Below are positions 33,351 to 40,718 of a stretch of 64,000 nt of DNA, in pieces. Both the position numbers and the translations under genes were made by a program. Source of the DNA: Mycolicibacterium neoaurum VKM Ac-1815D. GTDB taxonomy: Bacteria; Actinomycetota; Actinomycetes; Mycobacteriales; Mycobacteriaceae. The notes below the pieces were generated by a model. That model had not been told where the DNA came from and made no database searches. It worked only from the letters and a program-made list of their open reading frames with translations. The stretch is taken from positions 5,357,268 to 5,421,267 of the forward strand of contig NC_023036.2 in assembly GCF_000317305.3 (NCBI RefSeq), written 5' to 3'. Positions within the stretch are counted from its first letter, which is position 1, and every line of letters starts with the position of its first letter.

Positions 33351-34543
33351 GTGACACCGCAGACGTCGTCATCGTCGGCGGCGGGTTGGAGGGTGCCGCG
33401 ACGGCATGGGCGCTGAGCCAGCGTGGGGTCACCGATGTGTTCGTGGCCGAGCGCAACACCGTCGGCTCGGGTATGACCGGCAAGTCCAGCGGGATCGTGC
33501 GCTGCCACTACGGGGTCAGCTCGTTGGCGGCGATGGCGACCTCGAGTCTCGACGTCTTCGAGAAGCCCGAACAGTTCCTCGGTGAGCACGCGACCGATAT
33601 CGGCTTCCGGCAGACCGGATACGTCGTCGGGGTCGGTGAACCCAATGTGCAGGCGCTGCGCAGCAGCCTGGCCGCGCAGCGCGCGGTCGGTGTGCAGACC
33701 GAGGAGATCGACGCCGCCGAGGTGGCCGCGATGTGGCCGTCGGCGAACCTCGAGCCGTTCGCGGCGTTCGGGTGGGAGGCCCGCGGCGGATACGGTGACG
33801 CCTACCAGACCGCGCAGGCCTTCGCCGTGTCCGCCCGTGCCGCCGGTGTGCGAATCAGGCAGGGCGCCAATGTGACCGAGCTACTGCTCGACGGCGACCG
33901 GGTCACCGGCATCCGGCTGGCCGACGGGACGCAGGTGTCCGCAGGTACCGTCGTGGTCGCCGCCGGCGCGTGGACGCGACCGTTCCTGGCCCAAGTCGGT
34001 GTCGAGGTGCCCATCCGCGTGGTGCGGGAACAGATCGTCACGATCTCCCCGGGGCTGGACCTGGGGCCGGTGCCGGTGTTCTCGGATCTGGTCTCCCTGC
34101 AGTATGTGCGGCCCGAGCTCGGCGGGGAGATCCTCTTCGGCAACAGCGATCTCGCACACTGTGAGGATGCCGATCCCGACGATTACCTGAACCGGGCCAC
34201 CGACAGCTTCGTCGAGATGACCGTGCAGAAGGTCGGTGACCGTTTTCCCGGCCTGGTCGATGCGTCGATCTCGGGGAGCTACGCGGGCTGTTATGACGTC
34301 ACACCGGACTGGAACCCGGTGATCTCCGCCGGGGGGTTGGGCGGCCTGATCGTCGCGGCCGGGTTCAGCGGGCACGGGTTCAAGATTGCCCCCGCGGTGG
34401 GGCGGCTGGTGGCCGACCTGGTGACCGAGGGTGCCAGCTCCGACCCGCGCATTCCGGAGACCGACTTTGCACTGTCCCGGTTCGCCGATGGCACACTGCT
34501 CAGGAGCCCGTATCCATACGTCGGAGCCGGGGAGATGCGCTAG
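33347..34543 (+). CDS. FAD-dependent amine oxidase/dehydrogenase (DAO family, SoxB-like)
   Basis: A 398-aa flavoprotein. The N-terminal dinucleotide loop is 'VVIVGGGLEGAATAWAL'. 'VGSGMTGKSSGIVRCHYG' resembles the sarcosine-oxidase beta flavin region. 'VVAAGAWTRPFLAQVG' and C-terminal 'GGLIVAAGFSGHGFKIAPAVG' are DAO landmarks. The family oxidises secondary amines such as sarcosine, D-proline or N-methylglutamate. Directly after the Mgs-like genes, N-methylglutamate is an attractive substrate, although known N-methylglutamate dehydrogenases have four subunits and only the beta-like one is here. GTG 33347 overlaps the glxD stop (GTGA). Confidence 0.8.
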   Translation: MSDTADVVIVGGGLEGAATAWALSQRGVTDVFVAERNTVGSGMTGKSSGIVRCHYGVSSLAAMATSSLDVFEKPEQFLGEHATDIGFRQTGYVVGVGEPNVQALRSSLAAQRAVGVQTEEIDAAEVAAMWPSANLEPFAAFGWEARGGYGDAYQTAQAFAVSARAAGVRIRQGANVTELLLDGDRVTGIRLADGTQVSAGTVVVAAGAWTRPFLAQVGVEVPIRVVREQIVTISPGLDLGPVPVFSDLVSLQYVRPELGGEILFGNSDLAHCEDADPDDYLNRATDSFVEMTVQKVGDRFPGLVDASISGSYAGCYDVTPDWNPVISAGGLGGLIVAAGFSGHGFKIAPAVGRLVADLVTEGASSDPRIPETDFALSRFADGTLLRSPYPYVGAGEMR

Positions 34544-34560
34544 AGCACAGGGGGCCCACC

Positions 34561-35208
34561 GTGAGCGACGTTCCGCTCCTTCGCAACCAGTCCGGGACCG
34601 CCCGCGAACGGGACCCGCAGGAGCCGGTCGAGGAGCTGGAATTCGAGGCCGCGATCGGTCGCAACGTGCGCCAACTGCGTCAGCAGCACGGTCTGACCGT
34701 CGCCGAGATGGCGGCGCGGGTGGGGATCTCCAAGGCCATGATGTCCAAGATCGAAAACGCGCAGACCTCGTGCAGCCTGTCCACGCTGGCCCTGTTGGCC
34801 CGCGGCCTGGACGTGCCGGTGACCAGCCTGTTCCGCGGGGCCGACGTGGAGCGGCCCGCGGCGTTCGTCAAAGCCGGGACCGGAGCGGCGATCGTGCGCA
34901 ACGGCACCAAGCAGGGCCACGAGTACCAACTGCTGAGCTCACTACGCGGCGAGCACAAGCGACTGGAATGCCTGCATGTCACGCTGACCGAGAAGAGTCA
35001 GACCTATCCGCTGTTCCAGCATCCCGGCACCGAGTTCATCTACATGCTCGAGGGTGTCATGGACTACAGCCACAGCCGCTCGGTGTACACGCTGCACCCC
35101 GGCGATTCGCTGCAGATCGACGGCGAGGGCGCACACGGCCCGGTGGACCTGGTGGAGTTGCCGATCCGCTTCCTGTCGGTGATCGCGTTCCCGGATTCGC
35201 AGGTTTAG
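34561..35208 (+). CDS. XRE-family regulator with cupin sensor domain
   Basis: A 215-aa protein. An HTH_3 domain covers about 30-90 ('IGRNVRQLRQQHGLTVAEMAARVGISKAMMSKIENAQ'). A C-terminal cupin barrel covers about 120-210 ('FQHPGTEFIYMLEGVMDYSH', 'YTLHPGDSLQIDGEGAHGP'). Such XRE-cupin proteins sense amines, amino acids or polyamines and repress their own catabolic operon. It starts with GTG 17 bp after the FAD oxidase, so it is the last gene of the amt/glx group. It is a likely ligand for the tandem dyads at 29107-29143. Confidence 0.83.
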   Translation: MSDVPLLRNQSGTARERDPQEPVEELEFEAAIGRNVRQLRQQHGLTVAEMAARVGISKAMMSKIENAQTSCSLSTLALLARGLDVPVTSLFRGADVERPAAFVKAGTGAAIVRNGTKQGHEYQLLSSLRGEHKRLECLHVTLTEKSQTYPLFQHPGTEFIYMLEGVMDYSHSRSVYTLHPGDSLQIDGEGAHGPVDLVELPIRFLSVIAFPDSQV

Positions 35209-35223
35209 GAGCGGTTGCCGCTC

Positions 35224-35289
35224 GCAATGTTCCGCTGACAGCACCGTCGTGGATATATAGGCGCGACGCCGCTGTCAGAGGAACATTGC
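35224..35289. repeat. 66-bp near-perfect hairpin at the island edge
   Basis: The outer arms 35224-35242 and 35271-35289 are 19 bp long and match at 18 positions (GCAATGTTCC-x-CTGACAGC). The inner segment continues the symmetry with a few mismatches and centres on TATATA (35254-35259). It lies 15 bp after the XRE-cupin stop and 4 bp before the last island gene's stop. It may be a bidirectional terminator or a small mobile palindromic element. No transposase is nearby. Confidence 0.75.
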
Positions 35290-35293
35290 GTGG

Positions 35294-35752
35294 CTAATGA
35301 GCTTCGGCCCCGCCGTTCTGCGGTGGCTCCGGCAGGTCGTCGATGGTGCCTTGACCCACATACTCGCACTTGTCGAATGACAATCGCTCATCGCCGTAAA
35401 GGGTGTTGTCCACGACCACAGCCACCCTGACGGCAAAGTCGCGCATCCCCGAGTGCACCTGTGTTCCGGCGAACAGGCTGCAGATGATGAGCCCGCGGAC
35501 GACGAGAAAATGGCCGGCTTCGTCCACCCCGATGTACTCACGCTGCGCCCGCGTCCAGTCGAATCCGGGCTGTGGATGGAACCTCAGCTCGCGCTCGGTG
35601 ATACCGAAGAAGTAGTCATCGCGGTCCGACCCGGCCATCTGTCGTGTTGCTCTGACCTTCAGCGGGAGTTGGCTCTGGAACTCAGGAATTGCGTATCCCA
35701 GCCCGCCACCGGACTGGTCGTAGTCGATGCTTGTGAGAGTGAAGTAGGCCAC
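35294..35752 (-). CDS. Unknown protein, island gene (immunity candidate 4)
   Basis: A 152-aa product whose family I do not recognise. The frame is open to 35878, but GTG 35752 has a good GGAGAAAG ribosome-binding site and begins a well-behaved sequence ('VAYFTLTSIDYDQSGGGLG'), so I start it there. It is rich in aromatic residues and mixed alpha/beta in character, with no signal peptide or membrane helix, as for many cytosolic immunity proteins. It is the last gene of the minus-strand island series after the CpnT-like toxin. The role is inferred only from position. Confidence 0.55.
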   Translation of the reverse strand: MAYFTLTSIDYDQSGGGLGYAIPEFQSQLPLKVRATRQMAGSDRDDYFFGITERELRFHPQPGFDWTRAQREYIGVDEAGHFLVVRGLIICSLFAGTQVHSGMRDFAVRVAVVVDNTLYGDERLSFDKCEYVGQGTIDDLPEPPQNGGAEAH

Positions 35753-35911
35753 GATCTTTCTCCAATCGGCCAGATTGCTGGCTCTTTCGCCGGTCTGAGC
35801 GTTCAAGCCCACGCATATTGGTCTGAAACCGCAGCGAACCCTCGCATTTCGATGACTGGCGGTGGCGGTGTTCCCCACTGCAGTCAGCGGATCAGGACGG
35901 TATCAAGGTCG

Positions 35912-36331
35912 CTAACCGCCATACCTCTTCTTCATGCCTGCCAGCGCCACGTCGTAAAAGCGGTCGATTCGATCTCCGACCCACTCGAGCGGGTTCGCAA
36001 AGCTCACGAGCTCCAACCGCGCCTGTTCGGCAATCTCAGCCAGCGGAAGGTCAGGCTTCTTTACGAATCTCGTCAAGAACTGCCACTTCTTGGACTTGCT
36101 CAGGAGGCCGAACTCATTCGGCGCGTCAGGCAGGCCAATCATGCAATTGGTTTCAGCCTCGCGCGCCCAGTAGTAGATCTGAATCTTGCACTCAGAATTC
36201 GCAAAGTACGCGACGTTCAACTTGCGTCCGCCACTATCAGATCCATCGAAGGTTTCGATAAGCACGAGTCCTCGATCGGACAGTATCCGGCCGATTGTTG
36301 CCTCGATCTCATCCACAAAGCCCGTCATCAT
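35912..36331 (-). CDS. Unknown protein, island gene (immunity candidate 3)
   Basis: A 139-aa product of unknown family; two adjacent ATGs (36331, 36328) are possible starts. It contains 'RKLNVAYFANSECKIQIYYWARE', 'NCMIGLPDAPNEFGLLSKSKKW' and a Lys-rich end ('MKKRYGG'). No signal peptide, membrane helix or nuclease motif is seen. The DNA here is clearly less GC-rich than the flanking core: a hand count of 36061-36120 gives 30 of 60 G/C. That suggests recent transfer. An immunity role is inferred from its place 42 bp after the preceding island gene. Confidence 0.55.
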   Translation of the reverse strand: MMTGFVDEIEATIGRILSDRGLVLIETFDGSDSGGRKLNVAYFANSECKIQIYYWAREAETNCMIGLPDAPNEFGLLSKSKKWQFLTRFVKKPDLPLAEIAEQARLELVSFANPLEWVGDRIDRFYDVALAGMKKRYGG

Positions 36332-36373
36332 TTTTCGTATTCCTGCGACTGCCAGTGGCTTCGGAAGGTCTCG

Positions 36374-37192
36374 TCAGCCATTGTCAAGCACAAGCAGATT
36401 GTCGACGCCCCGCAGATTCACCAAGCGGTCAGCGCTGACCTCCAGTTCATAAACCGCTGACTCGACCAGTCCGGCCCCCACACTTTCGGCCACGTCCGGT
36501 TCGTCGGTGAGAAGCAGCACATCGGCACGGCCTCCGGTGTTTTGAAGCAACCGAACAGGCACACCGTCGAGTTCCGCTGTAATCACTCGCTCGAAAACCT
36601 CACAGTCGGCTAGCGGAACCGTCGCTGACCAAACTCCGGGGTGAACAAGGTCGAAACCAGCGGGGGCTTCCTGGCCGAGACTCGTCAATAGAACCGAATC
36701 CGCGACAACGTCGGCGAAGAACTCGGCGTTCTGCCATTTGGCAAGAGTTCCCACGATGGGACTCGGCGGCCGCCATCGCTGGGCGCCTATCCACCCGCGC
36801 GCCGCACCTTCGTAGCGAGAAAGGACCTTCTGCTCCCCGTCGTGGCGAATCCTCCAGTACTCAGCGCCGTACGAATAACGCGTCCGACTCATGAGCCACA
36901 CCGGGGCGAACGAGTCTCCGCGCAGAAATCCGGTCGGAAAGGTCGGCCACGGTCTTTCCCCCACTGGCGGCACGGTGAAGTTCGTCAGGCGCGGTTGCTC
37001 GAATCGCACCACATCAACGAACTCCGGAGAGGCGTCGATACCGTGAGCCGCCAAGAGGTCAGCCGGGGTCCGCAAACCGGCCACCGCCGACGCTGCGCTC
37101 ACGTATCCGCCGACCTGGTCTGCCCCGGCCTGGACGATGGATGTGGCCTGAGTGGTGTTGAGGAGCTTTTGCAGAACCAATGATTCAGCCAC
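36374..37192 (-). CDS. Unknown protein, island gene (immunity candidate 2)
   Basis: A 272-aa product of unknown family. GTG 37192 overlaps the end of the upstream gene by 8 bp; a longer frame upstream would lie antiparallel-free but inside that gene and is rejected. Features: 'LQKLLNTTQATSIVQAGADQVGGYVSAASAVAGL' at the N-terminus, a Trp/Pro-rich middle ('RPWPTFPTGFLRGDSFAPVWLMSRTRYSYGAEYWRIRHDG'), and a C-terminal alpha/beta part. It has no obvious catalytic motif. It is coupled to candidate 1, so the two may be a toxin-partner pair or both protective. Confidence 0.55.
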   Translation of the reverse strand: MAESLVLQKLLNTTQATSIVQAGADQVGGYVSAASAVAGLRTPADLLAAHGIDASPEFVDVVRFEQPRLTNFTVPPVGERPWPTFPTGFLRGDSFAPVWLMSRTRYSYGAEYWRIRHDGEQKVLSRYEGAARGWIGAQRWRPPSPIVGTLAKWQNAEFFADVVADSVLLTSLGQEAPAGFDLVHPGVWSATVPLADCEVFERVITAELDGVPVRLLQNTGGRADVLLLTDEPDVAESVGAGLVESAVYELEVSADRLVNLRGVDNLLVLDNG

Positions 37193-37598
37193 GGCGCGTT
37201 TCTTCCACCTGGATGTCACTGAATTCATCAGGATCGAAAAACCCGATCCAGCCCATATGTTGGTCACCCTCCAAGCCGAGCTTCTCTGCCGCCGCCGGCG
37301 AGCCGACGAAACCCACTTGAATGCGCCCATCAGACAGCTGACTCTGTAGCGAGACTTTCTCGCCCCGGACGATGCCCTTGACGCGGATATCCACGACTCC
37401 GTCAATCGCACTGATGGGGACCTTCGCCCACTGCTCGGTGCCCGCCGGCGGCAAACGTCGCTCACCACGTGCAATCGCGTCCGGTATCTCGACATCGCAA
37501 TCGACGCGCAGCGCGTACCACTCGGAGTTTCCGAACAGCACGCGGTACCGCGAGCCACGGTACTCAGCTACGGCACCGGTCACAGGCATACTCATCAT
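37185..37598 (-). CDS. Unknown protein coupled to the toxin (immunity candidate 1)
   Basis: A 137-aa product of unknown family whose ATG overlaps the stop of the CpnT-like toxin (ATGA). Translational coupling immediately after a polymorphic toxin is the usual place of a cognate immunity gene, as for the immunity factor beside CpnT in M. tuberculosis. Sequence: beta-rich 'YRGSRYRVLFGNSEWYALRVDCDVEIPDAI', then 'VDIRVKGIVRGEKVSLQSQLSDGRIQVGFVG', and acidic end 'GFFDPDEFSDIQVEE'. No signal peptide. The acidic C-terminus would suit binding to a basic toxin surface; this is inference. Confidence 0.6.
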   Translation of the reverse strand: MMSMPVTGAVAEYRGSRYRVLFGNSEWYALRVDCDVEIPDAIARGERRLPPAGTEQWAKVPISAIDGVVDIRVKGIVRGEKVSLQSQLSDGRIQVGFVGSPAAAEKLGLEGDQHMGWIGFFDPDEFSDIQVEETRRG

Positions 37599-40423
37599 TT
37601 GGGTTCAGCGAATCGTAACCAACTCGCGTTACCGTCCGCGTCCCGCTGCAGCACGGCTACGAGGCGCTGAGTTCCGTCATCGAGAATCTCCCACATTTCT
37701 GCACCTTCTCGCATTCTGATGTCGTTCGCACCGTACTCCGGTACTACGTCATCACCGGCTTTGGTGAACCCGTTGCCGGTGAACGGGTCACCCCATCCGT
37801 CATAATCTCCGCTGCCGCCCATGCTGGAGTGCCTTGGCACGTCGTACGAACCGGAAGAGGCGGGGTCTGTCTGGAATCGAATGACGTGGGCGTTGGCGTC
37901 ATTCGGCGTGAACGCCGATTTGTCGTAATCAAGGCGCAGACCGTCGTGAATCATGCCCGGAGTGCCCAAGTGCGCGGTGTCGTCCGCAATCGTGACTGCG
38001 CCACGCATACCGTCTGGAGCGTACGCACCTCCGAGGTAGTTGTCGGCTCCCCCTGGCTTGAAGATGCCGTCGGCATCGAATTCACCTGGTGGTATCACTT
38101 TCTGCATCACAGTGTCGATTCCCGGCGCGGGCAGATCATCGCGCACCGCGGTGATGAGATCCCGCTCTTCGGGTGACAGCGAGTCGATGGGCCGGTTGAC
38201 GAGATCGATGAAGTCGTCCCGACTGACGCCGTTGCGCTCCAGAGCGTCACTCACGCGTTGGTTGTCTCCGAGTTGTTCTGGAGCGAAAGATGTTTGGTGG
38301 GAGCTCCCGTCGGACATCGTATAGGTGCGTCCGTCGTCACCCGGACCGGACGGACCATGCTCACCGTGGGTGGGCGGCTGCCCATCCGCGCTGCCTGGAC
38401 TCTGCGACATGCCCGGATCAGCACTCGACCCATCGCCGTTCGGACCCGATCCCACCCCGTTCGATGAATCGCCACCGGGCTCCGACCCACCCGACGAATC
38501 CCCCGACCTGTCACCGCCACCCGACGAGCCACCGCCCGGCCCGTCGCCGCTGCCCGAGTTCGACCCGCCGCCACCAGTCGCCGGATCGGGCCTGTCGTCA
38601 TTACCCGGCTTGCTCGGACCGTCCGAACCCGGCGAGTCAGCCGGGGAGCTGACCGGCGGCGACGGGTGCGTGCCATTCGACGGCCCATCACCGCCACCAT
38701 GGGTTGGCGACCCGCCTGTCGGTACAGGGCCACCCGATGCTGAACCGCCGGACCCCTCACCGCCACCGTGGGTCGGACTGCCACCGGTGGGCGCCGGCCC
38801 ACCGGATGACGGAGAGCCCGGGCCTGCGCCATCATGATGTGGAGCAGAACCATTGGGCGACGGCACATTTTCCGCCCCAGGACCGGAGCCCCTCGAGGAC
38901 GGCCCACCCGGTTCACCGGTCTGCGGTCGCACCGACGGGCCACCGCTCGGGCTTCCCGGACTTCCCCCCGGCGGATTCACCACCGACGGCGGCACTCCAG
39001 GCGGCGGGGTGAACTCCGGAAGATGAGGTGCTCCAGGGTTATCCGGCAGATCGGGAAGCTCAGTCCTCCGAGTCCCGTCAAGGCCCGGCAGCCGCTCGAG
39101 TGGACCGAGTTCACCCTTCTCGAACAGACGGCGCGTCGCGGAAAGCCCCTTGGCTACGGCACCGCCCTTGGCGAAGATCCCCCCGGGCAGGAACAACGAC
39201 GCGATGTTGCCGGCGGCCTCCCCGAAGCCACGTTCGGGGTTCTCTCCCGTGATCTTGTCGACCGCGAGGAACTGGCCAAGGGATTCCTTGACGACATCGT
39301 CGACCTTCCACGGATCCTTGGCGATCATGATCGCCGTGTCCGCCATCCCCTTCCAGGTGTCAGGATCGGCCAGGGCCAGCGTCCCGGAGACCAGCCCGAT
39401 AGCCGCAACGCCCACACCCACCTGCAAACCGGTGTAGATCTTCAGGCCATCGGCCATCAGATTGCCGGCTTCTTCGCCGAAGGTGCCCACCAGGATCGGT
39501 CGAATCCACTTCTGGAACGAGTCGGCCGCCTCGCCGAGCAGGTTTCCCAGCTCCTCGAGAAGGCCCAGCACGCCCTGCAGTTGATTCTGGAAGTTCTCCA
39601 GTACGGTGCCGACATCCTTGGCGATCTGTCGGAGCGTGTCCTCGCCCTCACCGGTGAAGAATCCGGTGACCGTGTCCCATAGGCCTTCCAGCGAGATCCG
39701 GTCCAGCAGTCGCCGGATGGCGTCCTGGGTCTCCTGAACTCCGCGAGCGAAATCGGTGATGGTCGTGGAGAGTTGGTCGGCAATGCCGGCTAACTTGGTC
39801 GCGCCATCACCCAGGTCCTGCAGGGCCTTCTTGATGTCGCCAACCTCTGGAATATCCTGCGCGCCCGCCAGGGTGGCCGCCGACTGCAGAGCGGGCTCGA
39901 ACACTTTCAGTCCGCGACCGATGTTGGACCACTGCGCCGCAGTCAGATTCATCATTGCCGAATTACCGGTCGGCCAGGTCAGCGCCATCCCGAACAGCGG
40001 AACCATGTTCAGCAACGGCTGTATGAGCCACCACTTGGGCGGCGGTGGCACCATACCCGTCACCGATGCGTATGGGGCATCTCCGGCCTTGGTCTCGGCC
40101 TGCTCACCGCTGACCGAACCAGTGGGACCCGCCCCGCCCGCCACCGACGCCTGGTCGGCATGCTGATAGTTCATGCCGGTGGCTTCCAGCATCAACCCGA
40201 CACTTTTGAAGGCATTGGCGAGGTCGGCCAGATACTTACCGAACTGATCCGCCTGCCGGCCGTACCCAATGCCGAAGTTCAGTCCGGCGGGGTCGGTCCC
40301 GGATGCGATACCGCTGGAGAGCACCTGACTCATCGCATCCGAGAGCGCCCCGAGTTGTGTCCCCAGCGCACCGACGTTCTTGCCGGCATCGATCAGGGTC
40401 TGTGGGTCTACCTCGATCCGCAC
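37595..40423 (-). CDS. CpnT-like ESX-exported polymorphic toxin
   Basis: A 942-aa protein. Residues 1-440 are helical and resemble the N-terminal export/channel part of CpnT-type proteins ('VRIEVDPQTLIDAGKNVGALG', a later 'WSNIGRGLKVF', and a hydrophobic stretch near 325-350). Residues 455-700 are a Pro/Gly/Ser linker with a duplicated segment (541-557 and 564-580). Residues 700-942 form the variable C-terminal domain, with 'AHVIRFQTD', 'PRHSSMGG', 'GWGDPFTGNGFTKAGDDVVPEY' and 'REGAEMWEI'. That domain is not the TNT NADase of CpnT and I do not recognise it. GTG 40423 is 4 bp after the WXG100 gene. Gene order WXG100-WXG100-toxin-small ORF mirrors esxF-esxE-cpnT-ift. Confidence 0.72.
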   Translation of the reverse strand: MRIEVDPQTLIDAGKNVGALGTQLGALSDAMSQVLSSGIASGTDPAGLNFGIGYGRQADQFGKYLADLANAFKSVGLMLEATGMNYQHADQASVAGGAGPTGSVSGEQAETKAGDAPYASVTGMVPPPPKWWLIQPLLNMVPLFGMALTWPTGNSAMMNLTAAQWSNIGRGLKVFEPALQSAATLAGAQDIPEVGDIKKALQDLGDGATKLAGIADQLSTTITDFARGVQETQDAIRRLLDRISLEGLWDTVTGFFTGEGEDTLRQIAKDVGTVLENFQNQLQGVLGLLEELGNLLGEAADSFQKWIRPILVGTFGEEAGNLMADGLKIYTGLQVGVGVAAIGLVSGTLALADPDTWKGMADTAIMIAKDPWKVDDVVKESLGQFLAVDKITGENPERGFGEAAGNIASLFLPGGIFAKGGAVAKGLSATRRLFEKGELGPLERLPGLDGTRRTELPDLPDNPGAPHLPEFTPPPGVPPSVVNPPGGSPGSPSGGPSVRPQTGEPGGPSSRGSGPGAENVPSPNGSAPHHDGAGPGSPSSGGPAPTGGSPTHGGGEGSGGSASGGPVPTGGSPTHGGGDGPSNGTHPSPPVSSPADSPGSDGPSKPGNDDRPDPATGGGGSNSGSGDGPGGGSSGGGDRSGDSSGGSEPGGDSSNGVGSGPNGDGSSADPGMSQSPGSADGQPPTHGEHGPSGPGDDGRTYTMSDGSSHQTSFAPEQLGDNQRVSDALERNGVSRDDFIDLVNRPIDSLSPEERDLITAVRDDLPAPGIDTVMQKVIPPGEFDADGIFKPGGADNYLGGAYAPDGMRGAVTIADDTAHLGTPGMIHDGLRLDYDKSAFTPNDANAHVIRFQTDPASSGSYDVPRHSSMGGSGDYDGWGDPFTGNGFTKAGDDVVPEYGANDIRMREGAEMWEILDDGTQRLVAVLQRDADGNASWLRFAEPK

Positions 40424-40427
40424 CGAA

Positions 40428-40718
40428 TCAGCCCGCCCACATCTTCCCGTTCTTGTCGACAGCGTCGGCGTAGTTCTTGCGCGCATTGTCGGCGACCTGG
40501 CGCAGTGACTCCAGCGATGTCTTCATCTGCTCGGCCCCGTCCTCCCACTGCTGCTGGGTCTGCGCCTGGGTGTCCGACGCCTGCCCCTCCCAGTTGGCGC
40601 GCAGCGCAGCGACCGCCTGGTCGATCTCTTCGAGCACCTCGGCCACCTCGCGGCCGAATTCCGCCATATGGTCGATGGCGCCCTGCAACTGTGGAAAGTC
40701 CACCACCAGCTTCGTCAT
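40428..40718 (-). CDS. WXG100 protein (EsxE-like)
   Basis: A 96-aa helical-hairpin protein with W43-x-G45 ('NWEG') at the turn. The C-terminal tail has Y83 but Asp at +5 rather than +4, so the canonical ESX signal YxxxD/E is not met here; the partner protein carries it. A strong AGGAGG precedes ATG 40718, which overlaps the stop of the upstream gene (TGATG); a GTG one codon upstream is possible. It probably forms a heterodimer with the 262-aa WXG100 protein and helps export or pore formation of the toxin. Confidence 0.83.
   Translation of the reverse strand: MTKLVVDFPQLQGAIDHMAEFGREVAEVLEEIDQAVAALRANWEGQASDTQAQTQQQWEDGAEQMKTSLESLRQVADNARKNYADAVDKNGKMWAG

Noticed and set aside
35224..35289. 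Terminal inverted repeats of an insertion sequence
   Set aside because: The arms are only 28 bp apart and no transposase is encoded anywhere near.
36374..37558. 394-codon reading of island gene 2
   Set aside because: The first 122 codons lie wholly inside the preceding gene in another frame and are Arg/Ser-rich; GTG 37192 is the natural start.
37595..38323. TNT-type NAD glycohydrolase domain
   Set aside because: The C-terminal sequence shows none of the TNT landmarks I know; only the upstream architecture and gene order resemble CpnT.
38680..38800. Tandem repeat DNA in the toxin linker as a separate repeat element
   Set aside because: It encodes the duplicated Gly/Pro/Thr segment of the linker (residues 541-557 and 564-580) and is explained by the protein.
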